From Rhyacophila brunnea (Eukaryota; Arthropoda; Insecta; Trichoptera; Rhyacophilidae), in contig JAGYXB010000510.1 of the NCBI GenBank assembly GCA_022495005.1, forward strand, positions 434,001 through 498,000: a stretch of 64,000 bases of DNA, read 5' to 3'. Below are positions 11,794-25,089 of this stretch, piece by piece. Position 1 is the stretch's first letter, and each line of letters opens with the position of its first letter. Below the pieces are notes generated by a model. It saw nothing but the letters and a program-made list of their open reading frames with translations, made no database searches and had not been told where the DNA came from. Both the position numbers and the translations under genes were made by a program.

Positions 11794-14700
11794 TTCTAAG
11801 ATTATTAATTAATTAATATTTTTTTACTTTTTCATAGTACGACTTTTAATAAATATTTTCATAGCTCAAAAGTAATTGCTTTTCGGAAATATTTTTTTTT
11901 TGCATCAGAAATAAACAGTGAAATATGATATCATAAGAAAATATAATATAAAATCGTCTGATCCGTTATTATTATATTCCATGAAATCCTTAATAACACA
12001 AAAAATGTAATTTATTTCTTGAGCCAAATAATCTACTCGGAGTTCGTATAATTCTGTCAGCTTACTCTATATATGAAGTAATATACCAATATCCCGTATA
12101 TTTCGAATTGTATCGCTGAAATATTATTTTGAAGCCGGTAATACCTAAATCATTTCTAAATATCTCATCAATGTTGATGTTTGAATTTAATAACACGAAA
12201 TATCTTCGTTTTCCTTTTTATACGTCATTATTATAATATCTAAAATATATTTTTATGTTATATAGAATCGATCTATTGAAGAGGTTGATGTGATTGATTT
12301 TAGAATAATGAGTTGACTTCGAGGTCGCGTTTTATATTATAAAACTAATGTTTTATAAATTTTAATTTAAAATCGAGATTTCTCTTTCAACTTGTTTAAG
12401 GGAAATCAAATCCAGATTTCCCATGATGAAAGTTTATGCTGTTTAAACCTTTCAATTACTTCCGGTAAGGAAATTCTCTTTAAATAATTAAAATGACGGT
12501 TATTCAATAAATCGCTTTGATGTCTATCAAAGAATAATATCGACTTTGAAGTATGTATATAATGATATGATTACCCAGTAATTTTATACTATTCATTTAA
12601 TGATGTAATTGCTTCATTGAAAAGTGCAAATCACCGGGTTTCGAGTCATCTTATAGCCATAGAAAATGTATAATGACTAAATCAAAATAAGAATCTTTTG
12701 AAAGATCGACTGTGAATAATAACTTAATGTTTGTTCGAATTTTTGTTTAGTTATCAAATGTTTAAAAAGCCATGTTAAACAAAATTTTAAAAGTTTGCGT
12801 CGGAATACTGAAGAAATAAATTTAATTAATTAAAAATTAGGAATTCAATAAAGTGAATAAAGCATTCGCTTTTGTATGCGTTGCGTAATGCCTCGTAAGC
12901 CCCTTACGAATTCTACGCATCACGATGCCGACTCCTGAAGGCTTTCACATGTAGACATTAATGTTTGGTTATCAAATAATCTTATTTTTTTAAATTAATA
13001 TAACTTTCGCTCAGTTTACTACATATCCGAAAAATGCGGGATATTTATTTTATTCAACTGACAGACAAAACATAATTTTATTTTCTGAACAAAAAAAACA
13101 AACATCTTCGCAATTATGATTATTTTATTTCCTGCCAGGTTTTTGTTTGAAAAATGAAAATGATGCAAAATTATTTGAAAAGCACCTTTAATTGCAAACA
13201 TGAATTTATAATCTTTTTTTTTTAATTTCATTCCCGTGCGACTCTAAATTAGGGTTGACAATTACCTATTCCTGCTCGATTTTACAATGTTGTAATTCCG
13301 GGATTTGGGAATTAGTTTTTTTTTTTGTAAACTATAACATATTATATTTTTCAACTGGAGATATTATATTATAGTTTCAAAAATGTAGTTTATGAATAAA
13401 TAAAATAGTATTTCCGATGAAAATTGGGAGTGAAGTTCTTACAATTCAGTATTATGCATATATTTCAAAATTTCGATATTATTTATAATCACAATATGAC
13501 AGTTTTAATTTCATGCAATACGAACGATTTCATCGTAATACTATGGATTGTAGTTTGAAGATTGTTTTAAGATTTTTTGGATAAAATATTCAGCAATATA
13601 TTTTACTACGTAATACTGTTCCTCAACCTAATCATTCAAAATGAAATATTTTTTTCTATTCTCCCTTGTGTATCATCCCCTATCGAAGGTAGCCCACTAT
13701 CTGTGCTCTCTGCATTTTATCATTTCCTATCCGAAATAGCTCATTGGACCTGCACTAGTGTGAAATTAACTGAGATTTTCAAACTACGAAATGTGGCCTC
13801 TTCCACTGTTACTTATACCTACCGTTCATCTTTCATTCCGCTGAAAAAGACTCTACTGATGCTCTTCCATAATGTATCCACGATACTGTATTTGCGTAGT
13901 TTTGATGCTATGTATTCGTAGGATGTTTATCATATTTGAATGGTAAAAAACATAGCTTATAATCAGTATCTTTAGAATTATCTTCAACAGATGTGTTAAT
14001 CGTGCCCATTTTTTGAATAATAAAATGCTAATTCCTGTCAAATTTGGGATCACAAAGATTATAAAATATATTTTTTTATCGTAAATATGTCATTATATAA
14101 GGTTTACATTAATTTTACTAATGATTTTATAAATGCGTTTAAAAATTAATAAACCTAAAAAATCTTAACACCGCTGCACATGGACGTTCTGCAATATGAC
14201 TATATTCCAAAACATTAGAGCGAGAGGTTTAAAAGAATACTATTGTATGTAATAAAAATACTTTATGCAGTCATCAAATGTTTAAATTAAATAATAAGGA
14301 TAATATGGCTTCAAAATTATATAAATATATTATCTACAACGTTTAAGGAATGTCCAGGGTTATGCTCCGAAAATACCATAAAATCTCCATTTTGACCTAC
14401 GCTGGGCATGTGGGCCGTTAAGATATAATGGGAGGTCAATTTTTAAGAATTTATTCAGGCGTCCAACAGGCACTCCATGCCAATTTGGTTCTGCGAACAA
14501 TGTCGTAATGTCGATGTTTATATATTACCGATTGGTACTTAAAAAATAGTTGTCCAAAATTTCAAATCGCTAACCATTTCCGGGATCCCGAGTTTGAAAA
14601 TTCTGCCCGGGATTGCGATCCCTAGTCCGAATTTTCTCTTTGATCATTTTGTAATGTTTACAGTTTGGCTTACGATATTATTTTATTCGTAATATTTAAT

Positions 14701-15398
14701 GGCGCTTATAAAAATAAAATCCCACATCTCCGCCATTTTGCAATAAATAATAACTCTCTTTCCGGTGTCCGCACGAGCGCTGTAGCCGCCTAAACAAATA
14801 CTGTTTTTCGTGTGTTATTTGAACGAGTTTAATGAATTGTTTGGTATCTCTCGTTCGTTAAATACTTTCCTGCCCTGGAGAAATGAAATCAAGGACTCTC
14901 TTTTGAATACTTGCAATTTCAACTTAATAATTACTATTTTTATAATACTTTTGCCGTAATTTTTGTATAGGTTTATTTATCGATACATGTGATTATAGAA
15001 CCCACAAAGGTTTCGTATTACTTTGACAATGAGCAACCAATAGCACCACTTCTTGTGATGTTGTCAATGACTTTTTGATTGTTTGAATGGACTTGCTTTT
15101 ATTATATTTAATGTGGAGTGTTTTTATTTGATTGATTTGTGTTAGTTGAGTATTGTGTAAGCGTGTCACTTCCAGAATACATAAAGTTGTGTAAATCAAC
15201 AAAAAAGTTATAAAAATGTAGTGTTGCATTTAATTTAAAATTGTTATAAAATCAAATATATAACTTATTTTTTATTTCTCGCTGCTTTCTCCATTGACTC
15301 CCGTTCCTCGCAAATCTTATAGTTCTTCAGTCTTTTCATTCCGCTTCAATTTTCTTCCAAACGATCAATATACTGGTCAGAATCTTCGGCATTCTGTA
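11794..15398. other. non-coding stretch, no gene recognised
   Basis: AT-rich throughout. A short hairpin lies at 12877-12925 (CGTAAG..CTTACG inside TGCGTA..TACGCA). Positions 13640-13930 and 14340-14630 are somewhat GC-richer. The latter ends in GGGATTGCGATCCCTA, which resembles a hAT-type terminus, but no matching left end with a duplication was found. The open frames at 13577-13921 and 14993-15229 have no known domain. Confidence 0.5.
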
Positions 15399-15825
15399 TC
15401 GTCGGTCCCTATTAAAAAAGTCGGATCTGAAATTTTGTAATTTTCGGATTATTACGTAAAAGTTATTTAAACACTTTAAACATTTAAACCACAATCACAG
15501 TTTTTTTGTTTGTTTGAAAAATTTCGAGATATTCAAGTTAAAAATGACGGATCTACAGAGAGTGTCCGAATAACAATGTCGGTTCTTACAAACCGACATT
15601 GTTGGCTGGGCGTGGGTGAGCAAGATGCGTCGGATCTGACATTTGCTGCTATGTTCACCGGACAGACGGATGTTTTTATAAACGTTTAGAAAAGTTTCTA
15701 TAACCCGTATTTTTATTCATTATGGCAAGCAATAGGTCACAAAGGATATTTTATGAAACATCTTTGATTGCTCGTACTGAAAAATAGCATTTTGCAGATC
15801 CGACTTTTTTAACAAGGACCGACGG
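15399..15825. mobile_element. MITE with TA duplication, TCGTCGGTCC ends (427 bp)
   Basis: Inverted ends of about 31 bp start TCGTCGGTCCC on the left and CCGTCGGTCCT on the right, both continuing into TTAAAAAAGTCGGATCTG. TA lies on both sides (15397-15398 and 15826-15827), as for Tc1/mariner-type elements. A smaller hairpin with GTCGGTTC and AACCGACAT lies inside. No transposase is encoded. It shares its first eight terminal bases with the MITE at 57254-57637. Confidence 0.82.
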
Positions 15826-15827
15826 TA

Positions 15828-18800
15828 TATAACATTAGTTTAAGATGGCTGACAAGTAAGAAACTTTCCGACTTGTACAATGATTTCCAATTTGATCTCG
15901 ACTGTTTAATTATTATTGGTCCATCTTTTTTTCTCAAAGACGGCTAATTTATCTTCTTGATTTTGGATAATACAACATGTTTCACTATCATAAATTACCG
16001 TTGGTCGTATTATGGTTTTGTATATCAAAAGTCTGCTTCTTCGACCCAGTATTTTAAAGTAGAGATATGTCACTTACAAAATATGCACACGTTTTTTTTT
16101 ATTGTTATTTGATTTTTTCTTTTTCTGGTGCCGTATTTTACATAATAGTCAAGTTGAATCGGAACTACATCCAGTTATCCACCCCCTTGTAAATCTATAT
16201 TGGAGGCTGACATATGTTTTATGGAAATTTTACATTTAATACTCACTGACTATTGGTGTGTAGGCAAATAAAAGCGTAATGTTTTTTATATAAATATTTT
16301 TTTTTCACATACATACATGAATTATTATATTGACCTGACCGAGCGGAGCAGTTTGCCAGAGTCCGTCCACAAACGGGTCAAATTGGTCATGCTGATTTGA
16401 TATTAACCAAGGCCAATTTTGAGGCATGGGTACAGAGAACACTTCATGTCATTAAAGATAAATGACGACAGACAACTTAAGAATCTTCTTTTATTTTCTA
16501 AACTCTTTATTTAAGCACCAATGTGCACCGTTGCTATATCAGTCTCGTGCAGCTTCGCTTACAAGAAAGTGTAGAATTAAAATCTTTTCATTATAACACG
16601 TTTATAGCGTCATGGAAGGCGGCCGTTCACAAATCGTACACACATGACGTGTGGAGATGGGGTAACTAAAATCACGTTGTTTGCCAAATAAAAAAAATAT
16701 ATGTTTAAAGGAAGCATTGTTAATACTCACGACTGCCGTATTAATAAGTGTATTCATTTACGACGTTCATGCAATTATTCACAGCGAAATAGATTGTTCC
16801 GTTCGATAACGTATCCGAATTCTATAAATTTTAATGTAAATCATTCCTAGTTTTCAAAAAGCTGACCTCGGCATTTATTATGTATAGTATGGCTGAAGTA
16901 TTTTATTTACACTTCAACGTTTGCTTAGTTATATGCGATAATTTTATAGCGTGTTTGATTTCGTTACATTTGCACAAAATTCGCGGGAATTTCAATTTTC
17001 GAACATTATTATTATTTCGTGCGTCGTCCGTGAATTTCATTCGAATAGTAATTAATTCAAAATTCGAACGGTTTTTATTTTGTTTGCTTAAAATTCCAAT
17101 ATGAATTAAATTCCATGGAATTATCGATGTTACTATTTTAGTTTTAAATTTACTTTGTGGATTTTAATTTTGTGCACTGTTTACCATTCAGTAGGTACAT
17201 ACTTCATACTAGATAGCTTCATATTTTTAATTGTTTGTTGATTTTATAATTGATTCTAGAAAACTGAACACCCACGGCATATATACGGTAATATAATATA
17301 TATTTTTTACCTTCTTGAATTAATACTTCAAAAATTAACTATATTCCCTATTATATAATACAAAAGGTAAGCTAAAAATCCGTAAAATTTTTCTGTTATT
17401 TTGTTCTCTTAGTCTTTTCAACTACTCCCCGCCAACCCAGATACTGTAAATTCATCACACATGTGCCAATACGATGACAATACATTATATGAATATTTGA
17501 AGGCAGTCCGGTACTCCAAACATATCTTCATACAGTGTTCTTAAAAATTGTTAATGACGCTTTGATGTTCTGAAACTTCCACCAATAGATTTCCACATTC
17601 CATTTTTTTAAATTAAAACGTTAAAAAAACATGGGTGTCATCCATCTACTTTTTGAGATGATGAAACATAAATAATGCATTAATGCGCGACGACGGGGTT
17701 TATATGTACATATTATATATAAGAGTGGGTAGGGGCTTTGGCGAGTAATCGGGGCTTCTGAGACGTCTAGGGTGCAAAGCCCTTAATGGAGAGTTGGGTT
17801 ACCGATGGTACTTAAGGGTGAAAATCTTACCAATGAGATATATATATTAATAAAGTTTGAGCTATAGCTATGAAAATATATGTATATGTAGGTACCTAAA
17901 AAAAATAATGTTTATTCTAAGAAATTGAAATCGAAGCTGTAGTAAAAACCCTTAATCGGATATAATAATACGCATGTTCAAATCCCAGTCATACGTAAAC
18001 TAGTCGAAAAGAATCAAGTCTATGCTGCGGTGGATTTTTAAACATGACCAGAATTAATTATAATGAAAATTTTCCACAGTTAATTATATAATTAACGCGC
18101 GCCCAAAGGATTCAAATCGTGTGTGTATAAAAATTAAAACAAGAATAATTTAATTAATAGAACATTATTATTTTATATGTTAGAGAATGTCTTTTCTCTA
18201 AATTACTTCACATACCTACCACTTTACTTAGTAAGTACTTATTCATTTAACCTCCTTTTCTTGATTCTAACACAATTAAGTATAAATAAATTGAAATCTA
18301 ATCCTATTATAAAATATTCTTAGGTATATTATAGATAACAATTAAATCTCTTTGTCTCTCTTAAGTTTGTGCTCTTTGCCTCATACACCTCAACTAATTA
18401 GCAATTTTCCACGAAAATCTCAGACACATCTCCAATGAACTCGTGCGGAATATTGCCGTGTGGGGTTTAATTACGAACATTCTAGTGTTGGCAGCGCTTG
18501 AAGGATGTAAGGGAATCCTTAGCCTTTTGTTATTTGGCATGGGAAGGTTTGACAGCGTGAATGAGACTCAATAAACCAGTGTTGCCAATATCCCCCAGGC
18601 GTCGCTCGTTGCTTGTCCAATTTTCTAGAGGCTGGGTTCCATGTGATTTACCGAAGATTCTCCTCCGAGATATAAAATAATTCATTATAAAATAATTAAT
18701 AAAATATAAAGTATTCTTGTAAATATTAAATCGCATAAATTCAGTTTGCGTCCACATTACAGTTTAAGTAATTATTATCAGAGAAGTTTTAAATTAAATT

Positions 18801-20569
18801 TATAGCGGTGTGACTTTCAAAAGAGACCCATAGATGGCGCTGCCCATTGACTGGACGCCGCAAGCACTTTATAGACGGATTAGGATTTATCTCTATGTTG
18901 ACTCCGTATATTGGTATCTCTCACAGCCAGTCAGCTTAGTCAGATTAGTTCTTAATCTTTTGCTCATACAGGTCCTCTATTTTGAAACTAAGCACCTTTT
19001 ACTATCGAGATTCGTTTTTAGTGATAAGTGTGGTTTCTAATTGTCAAATAAGATACGTACGTAAACTGAACTAATTCTTTGGCAAGTTCATCTGGTTATT
19101 TGGTCGAGCGAGTCATCTTGTCTTGTTAATCTATTTCCATTAACCGTTTAAAGTGTTCTCTGTTATTATCGATTTAATCTCTGTAAACTCTGAATAAATA
19201 CTAAACCGGAAGTTTTCTATTGTTATAAATAAAAAAACATACTATACATTTCAATTTTGAGCTTCCGTAATAACAACGTTTAAAACGTTTCTGAAAATTG
19301 TATTTAAAAATGATCCATCACACATGAAAACTTTGATTGACTTAGTCAACTTTTCAGTAGATCACATCGTAGAGCGGCGTTGTGAAAAATGGTACTCCTA
19401 GAGCTTTTTTCACTACACTGTTGTTGAACATAATAATGTTATTATATAAAAGATAATAATTCAAAATAGGATATTCACACGTACTTAGACCTACAAAAAC
19501 TTAATGTAAGTTCTAAGAATACGTAATTTTTTCTCTGTTCCTTATTCACTCAGTGCGTTATATTCAACAATTCATACACATTGTATTAACCTTTCGATAG
19601 GCATTTGCTTCATGTCGTAGACGTCGAGCAATATTTTTTCTCATTATTACTGTGTTATCATTATATTATATAGATATCCACCATCTTAACGATGTTCTAA
19701 TACAAGTCAAATATATAATGTCAGAGACATATCTAATGTATATGAATATATATCACTAAAATACATACTAAAATATTTATAGTTTGCTTCCAGCAATAAC
19801 AAAATTGATATGCTATATTATAAAGTATAGATAATACTCTAGCTTTATAATATTTATTAAAATATTATTGTTTAATTTATTACCTATATACCGAACTATT
19901 ACAAAACTGCTTGTTCGCCCATGGAGCTGTGGTCGACAGAGCTTCGTTATCATTGTATCAGAAAACTGTCTCTTCGTAGATGTCCCATCTTTATTTCGCA
20001 CCACGGGGGGGAGTTTACCCAGATTTCGCCCCCAACTCTCGCCGTTTGTCCAAATCGATTTCGCTCCTCAAAAGCCTCACGTCCGGTGCCAAATGAACCC
20101 ACTTCAGATCGGTTCGTTTGGTCCGTTATTTCGCATTCCGTGATATTTCTCAGATCGTAATTAGAGGTAAATCAGTGAAGGATTTACAGAATAGTATTTT
20201 TAAAGTATTATGAGCACGTTATTGAAAAATTTGAAATTAAATTTATTTGTTTCGTTATAATATTTTTCAATCACTGCTTACGATCGTGACTCTTGTCAAT
20301 TTTACCAGTTATGTCTTTCCAGTGATCCTTATATTTCTCCAACTGAATAGCAAAACGTATTGAGAGACCTGTTACATTTTTCGCTCGTGTTTCGTTTGAC
20401 CCTCGATGTTTCCGCAGACAGTCTTTTTTTCCTTCTGTCTATGTGACCAAAAAAACAGTTTCAGTAACCCTGTCATTTATTTGCATTGGTCGTATCATGC
20501 GCCTCTAAATCTACACCTAGTTAGTGAGATAAACCCTATCAAAAAAAATCGGTGTGTGTACGCGCGTTA
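15828..20569. other. non-coding stretch, several GC-richer islets
   Basis: No gene or complete transposon recognised. GC-richer islets that stand out from AT-rich DNA are 16330-16450, 16610-16680, 17710-17830, 18400-18640, 18810-18990 and 19915-20155. They could be conserved regulatory elements or old repeat remnants. Short open frames within them (for example 18834-19040 and 19868-20143) show no family signature. Confidence 0.45.
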
Positions 20570-21081
20570 GAAGTTATACTTCTTTGGCTTAACAAAACAA
20601 AAACAAAACTTGTTTTAAACTAGATTCTTGACTGGCTCTTAATTATTACCTTTAAATTACACACTCAAGAAAAAGGACCGTTTATTATTGGAACGCCGTT
20701 GGTTTATTTCTATACACTTTAACTTATATTACTAAATTATATACTTAATGGTTTCTCGTTATTTTTATTTTTTAAATACAAACTGTCTGACGATTAATCG
20801 TTTGTTTACGTAAGGAATTGCAAATGGCCGACAATAATAAATCGGCTGCCTAGGCAACGGAACAATTCTAAACTATACTATTATACTGTATAATCGTCAC
20901 GATTGCAGTATCACACTGTGGCGTAAAGGTAGTGCGTTCGGCTGATAACCGAACAAACGGTGATTTGAATCCAATCGAGTGCGTTTTTTTCGTGTGAAAA
21001 AATAAATTATGTGTTACATGTCACACGCCAAAAATACACTCTGATCTGATTTCCCAAATGCGCCAAAAGAAGTATAACTTC
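20570..21081. repeat. inverted-repeat-bounded segment enclosing a tRNA-like sequence
   Basis: The left edge GAAGTTATACTTCTTTGGC is mirrored at 21062-21081 (GCCAAAAGAAGTATAACTTC), about 20 bp with one extra base. The enclosed 470 bp includes a tRNA-like segment at about 20922-20985. No clear target duplication was found. Confidence 0.6.
20922..20985 (+). pseudogene. tRNA-like sequence, Ile-type anticodon (probable SINE head)
   Basis: The plus strand shows a box-A-like GTGGCGTAAAGGTAGTG, then an exact 5-bp anticodon stem TTCGG/CCGAA around a CTGATAA loop (anticodon GAT, isoleucine). A T-arm with box-B-like GATTTGAATCC follows. Only about four acceptor pairs (CACT/AGTG) remain. The damaged acceptor stem and surrounding inverted repeat suggest a tRNA-derived element rather than a working gene. 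Confidence 0.5.
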
Positions 21082-21654
21082 AATAATATTATAATTTTAT
21101 CACAAAATATCTTTTGCTGACGAACATTTGGGAAGTTATAGGTGATATTTTAATCAAAACCAACCCCATAAATAACCCATATTCGGCGAAACACCCATAG
21201 CACCTTTTTGGCTTAGCACCTTCGGATAGATCATACGCGATAACATGCTGAATAAACTAGTAAAATTGGAACTCACAACATAAGGTATCTTCACTCACCG
21301 TAACTTGCATATCTGATAAAAGTCTCCCTACTGTCTAAATTTATTGTCACTGTATTATAAATTACATATTGTATTTAATAATATATGTTAGTTATATTCA
21401 CTAACTATTTTAAGGTAGTAATATATTCTGCCGAATTTATAAATTACTGAATATTAAAATTGAATACAATACGTGAGATATCATAGCAGAAACGTTGTGA
21501 GTAACGCATACAATGCTCATAATTCGATAATGCGAATGAATCCAATACGGATCGAACTAATTGAAACTACCAAACATGGGGTGGTCTGTATGGTCGTTGT
21601 ATCCAGCTGCAGCATTGATGATATGCTAAAAACTAATGACAATAAAGCGTGACA

Positions 21655-22180
21655 TATATTGAGGTGCATGTCGTGTACTATCGCGTGACGTCACAGTTGG
21701 CTGCCGCTACGGGAAAAAGTGTGTAATGACATTGTTCTTGGTGTTTAAAATGTTATCAGACTGGTGCTCCCATCCAGTAGCACATTTTGAACCTTTGTAC
21801 GAACATTGTCAGTTAGCAAAATCTGCGGAAATCACCAGAACAACAATGAGGTCGCCACATTGTACTGCACTGCCTCGACACCTGCATGACTCAATGAACG
21901 TTTTTTATCATTTTCTAATTAATGCCTATACATTTTCGAATCATGTTAAAATCGCGTGTTTTTTGTTTTTTAGAGTTTGACACTATGTATTTTCTATAAG
22001 AATTTCGTCTAATATATAAATGGTCTGCGGATTAGGTTCTGTTGAAAATATTATTGAATTTACAGAGACTCGTTACTTGGTTACGCCATCGTTCAAAATA
22101 TTCTGCAAAATGATTAAACTACAGACTAAAGTTGTCGCCGTGACAGCGTGACAGTACGCGACATGCATCTCAATATAATC
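21655..22180. repeat. inverted-repeat element, about 525 bp
   Basis: The left arm TATATTGAGGTGCATGTCG continues into GTACTATCGCGTGACG. It is mirrored on the right, whose reverse complement reads TATATTGAGATGCATGTCGC then GTACTGTCACGCTG. The arms are about 45 bp with mismatches. A TA or TATA duplication is possible but merges with the arm ends. The open frame inside (21726-21980) is not recognisable. Confidence 0.65.
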
Positions 22181-23269
22181 ATAACTTTACGGTGAAAAAA
22201 GCGTGATTGAAAGAGTCCAGACGCATCTATCGCATAAACAAGACAAAAGAAAAAGATTAAAAATAATATTGTGAAGTAGGGTTAATTTCGTTTTTATTTT
22301 AATATTACGTTAAATATAACTTTTCTTAATACAAGCGTATTATTATATTATTGTTAATATTTTTCTTTTGTATACATACCATGACAATATGACATAATTT
22401 ATTAAGTGAAAATATTAGCTAACTTTCTGTTTCTGAAGTACGTCATGTTTGACATCGTTTTCCCTTTTCAAAATACTGAAATTGAAGTACGACGTGTTGA
22501 CACACCAAAAGGCAGGTAGATGCCTTCGCCTGTCCGAACCATTAATTGTTTACTTCGCAAAGACGCCGGCCCACCTGGCGTCGACCGCTGCCGACGTCCA
22601 ACTGAAAGGCGTCGGTCAAAGTATCCTCCCAATTAAATCGGACCTTACGTCGCCATTGTTTACGCGTCACGAAAACACCTTTTGCTTTATTTTTGTTACA
22701 TCATACCCTTTATTAATTAATACTAACTGCCAACATCGGATTGATGTTCTTTCTGAAAGAGTATAATCTATAATATCTTATTTAACCATTTGTTGTATCC
22801 AACGAATAATTCACAAGATTTGAGAATGTAACATTATAAGATTGTTTATTACAAAACCAGAAACACATCTGTTGAACACTGTCTATTCCTTTTACACGGC
22901 TCGCCCATCGAGTTTACCAAGTTTTACGTATGCGGAGTTATATTTTTATTCGTAGAGATTGTAAAACTCCAGGTTATGCCGAATACGCCATTCTTCTTCT
23001 AGTAAATGCCCATTTATCATAATTAATACATTGGTTTATAGAAAAAAACATATTTAAAAAAAACCTCAGAAATATAAGTACATACGTATGACTTGAATTC
23101 ACGTCATTCATTTTTCGGGTTATAACTAAAATTTGGAGGGAACCTAATACCAGTTAGTTACTAAGGTAATTAATATTTTGATTTACATACAAAAAACCGA
23201 CTATCAAAACAAATGCAATTTGTGAAGCGCTTTATAAATATAAAACCTACTAATTAATTTCGTCGTAAT
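22181..23269. other. non-coding stretch with SINE B fragment and GC-rich islet
   Basis: Positions 22510-22670 form a CpG-rich islet of unknown role within AT-rich DNA. Positions 22796-22845 are a minus-strand SINE B 3' end (AACGAATAATTCACAAGATT then GAGAATGTAACATT). No gene recognised. Confidence 0.5.
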
Positions 23270-23460
23270 TAGATGGGTCGCACATGGCACAATTAGTAAA
23301 GCACATTACCGAGAATCTAGTGAATGTGGATTTGAGTCTCTCTGGGTGGTTTTTATATAGTGTTTATATTGGTGACATAATATTGAGGTATTTTCTAAAA
23401 TAAAGAATGTTTCATTCTTAAGTCTTGTAAATTATTCGTTGAAAAAAACAATGTGTATTA
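23270..23460 (+). mobile_element. SINE family B copy
   Basis: tRNA-derived head with box A TGGCACAATTAGTAAAG and box B GGATTTGAGTCTC. The body ends in the family 3' signature AAAGAATGTTTCATTC, then CTTGTAAATTATTCGTTGAA and an A-rich tail. Confidence 0.75.
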
Positions 23461-24562
23461 CGTAGGATGACAATACAATATTATCCTTTTTATGTCAATT
23501 AACTTTATCAACTATAATCTTTATGCAGAATTGTTTATTTTTTTAATCAAGTGTAAGTATTATCGTTATGTTTACGTCTTTAAAGAAACTGCGACAAGAC
23601 TCATGAAGTCCAGTTAATTTTCGGTAATTTAAACCAAATTTAATAACTTTTTTCTGGTCGGATAATTTCTTTTAGAAGATTGGTGAGAAAAATACGGTTA
23701 AAGTTTTTCATTACAGTGAGAGAAAAAAGTATAATGTATAAATTATAACTAATTGCTGACATAAGCGGTCTTAGTGTTTTAAGATAAGAGTTCTACGTAC
23801 ATACGGCAAAGAGACTAGGCTACTAGGTGTATTTTTTTAAAACATTACAACATTGTTTTGCAAAAAAAATATATATTTAAAAAAATAATTAGTTCACAAC
23901 TAAGTCATACAATCGAATATTAATCAGATAAAATATGGAAGATACTAGCATGTTGATTTTCAAGGAAATTGGTATAATTCTACAATTTTTTATGCAGTTT
24001 AAGCAGTCAGCATTGTAAAAATACTAGATTTAACGGCTTACGCTAGATGCGTATTTTACAAGAATTTAAAAAGTGATAATCTGACAAGAAAACTGTCGAA
24101 AAAAGTCGACATCGCTGTCATGTACTTATTAACATTATTTTATTTCAATGTATTCGTATAAACAAAACTCCACCCCGCATTGCAGGGTTTCGTATAATTT
24201 TGTATCACCACTGTATGTGGTTATGTCATCATTTCCCATTGGGCTATAATTTATTCGGTAAAATAATATATTAGCAATATAATAAATTATTTATCGTCTG
24301 TATAAATAATTCTCGTTAATGTATTGCGACGAATTGCAAATTTATTTCCATATTGATGATGATAAGTGCTCGGCTATTGGAGTCGAATATTATTTACTGC
24401 ATCGATGCATTTGTAAAATGTTTATCTTGCAACTGTGCAAATTCCCACGCCAAATGGTCATGTGACTGATACGTATGTTTGTGCAAACAATTTGCCGATA
24501 TGTTTATCCTAGGACAGCAGTTATCAACCTTTTTTGAGCTGATTCCATCTAACAGAACTCTT
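23461..24562. other. non-coding stretch
   Basis: AT-rich with no gene recognised. Positions 23945-24060 (CATGTTGATTTTCA to CTAGATTTAACG) resemble 34572-34670, suggesting a diverged dispersed repeat. Confidence 0.45.
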
Positions 24563-24576
24563 ACCTAACCTAACCT

Positions 24577-25089
24577 CAGTAGCGAGAGGTGGAGGTCGGC
24601 TGTTAAGATTCGACATAAATAGTGTACACAAAACTTTGACAGTAATACTTATTTGTTTTCATTGAAGTAAGAATAAAATTTGCAGATGGTGATGGTTAGT
24701 TTTTAAAATTCAATTGAACCCTGCCTAAAACAAACCATAATAGTTTAGATATGCTATGGTTGATCCGACAAAAATAGTGCATATTTTTTCAGTCATACTT
24801 ATTGGTTTTCGTTGAATTAAGAATATATATTATAACAGATGGTGTTAGCTAGTTTTTTTAAAATTCATTAAGTCCTGCCTACCCAAACCATAATCGATAA
24901 AAAAATATCCTTATATCTATAAAATATTTTTTGACTATTATATACTATGGCTTGGATTAGGCAGGGTTTAATAAAAAAAAGAAGACTAACAATTTACAGT
25001 TCAATGAAAACAAATATGTACAGCTGACAAAGTTTAGTGTGCACTATTTATGTCGGATCTTAATAGCCTACATCCACCCTTCGCAACTG
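24577..25089. mobile_element. palindromic hAT-like element inside a CCTAA array (513 bp)
   Basis: The left end reads CAGTAGCGAGAGGTGGAGG. The right end, from the other strand, reads CAGTTGCGAAGGGTGGATG. The arms stay similar for about 150 bp, past GACATAAATAGTG and TATTTGTTTTCATTGAA to CCCTGCCTAA. A partial direct repeat of the left arm also lies at 24745-24885. The flanking 8-mers CCTAACCT and TCTAACCT differ at one base, fitting a hAT duplication within a CCTAA repeat. No transposase is encoded. Confidence 0.72.

Noticed and set aside
13247..14625. Possible 1.4-kb hAT element between TAGGGTTGACAATTACC and GGGATTGCGATCCCTA
   Set aside because: The two ends match each other poorly and no 8-bp duplication flanks them.
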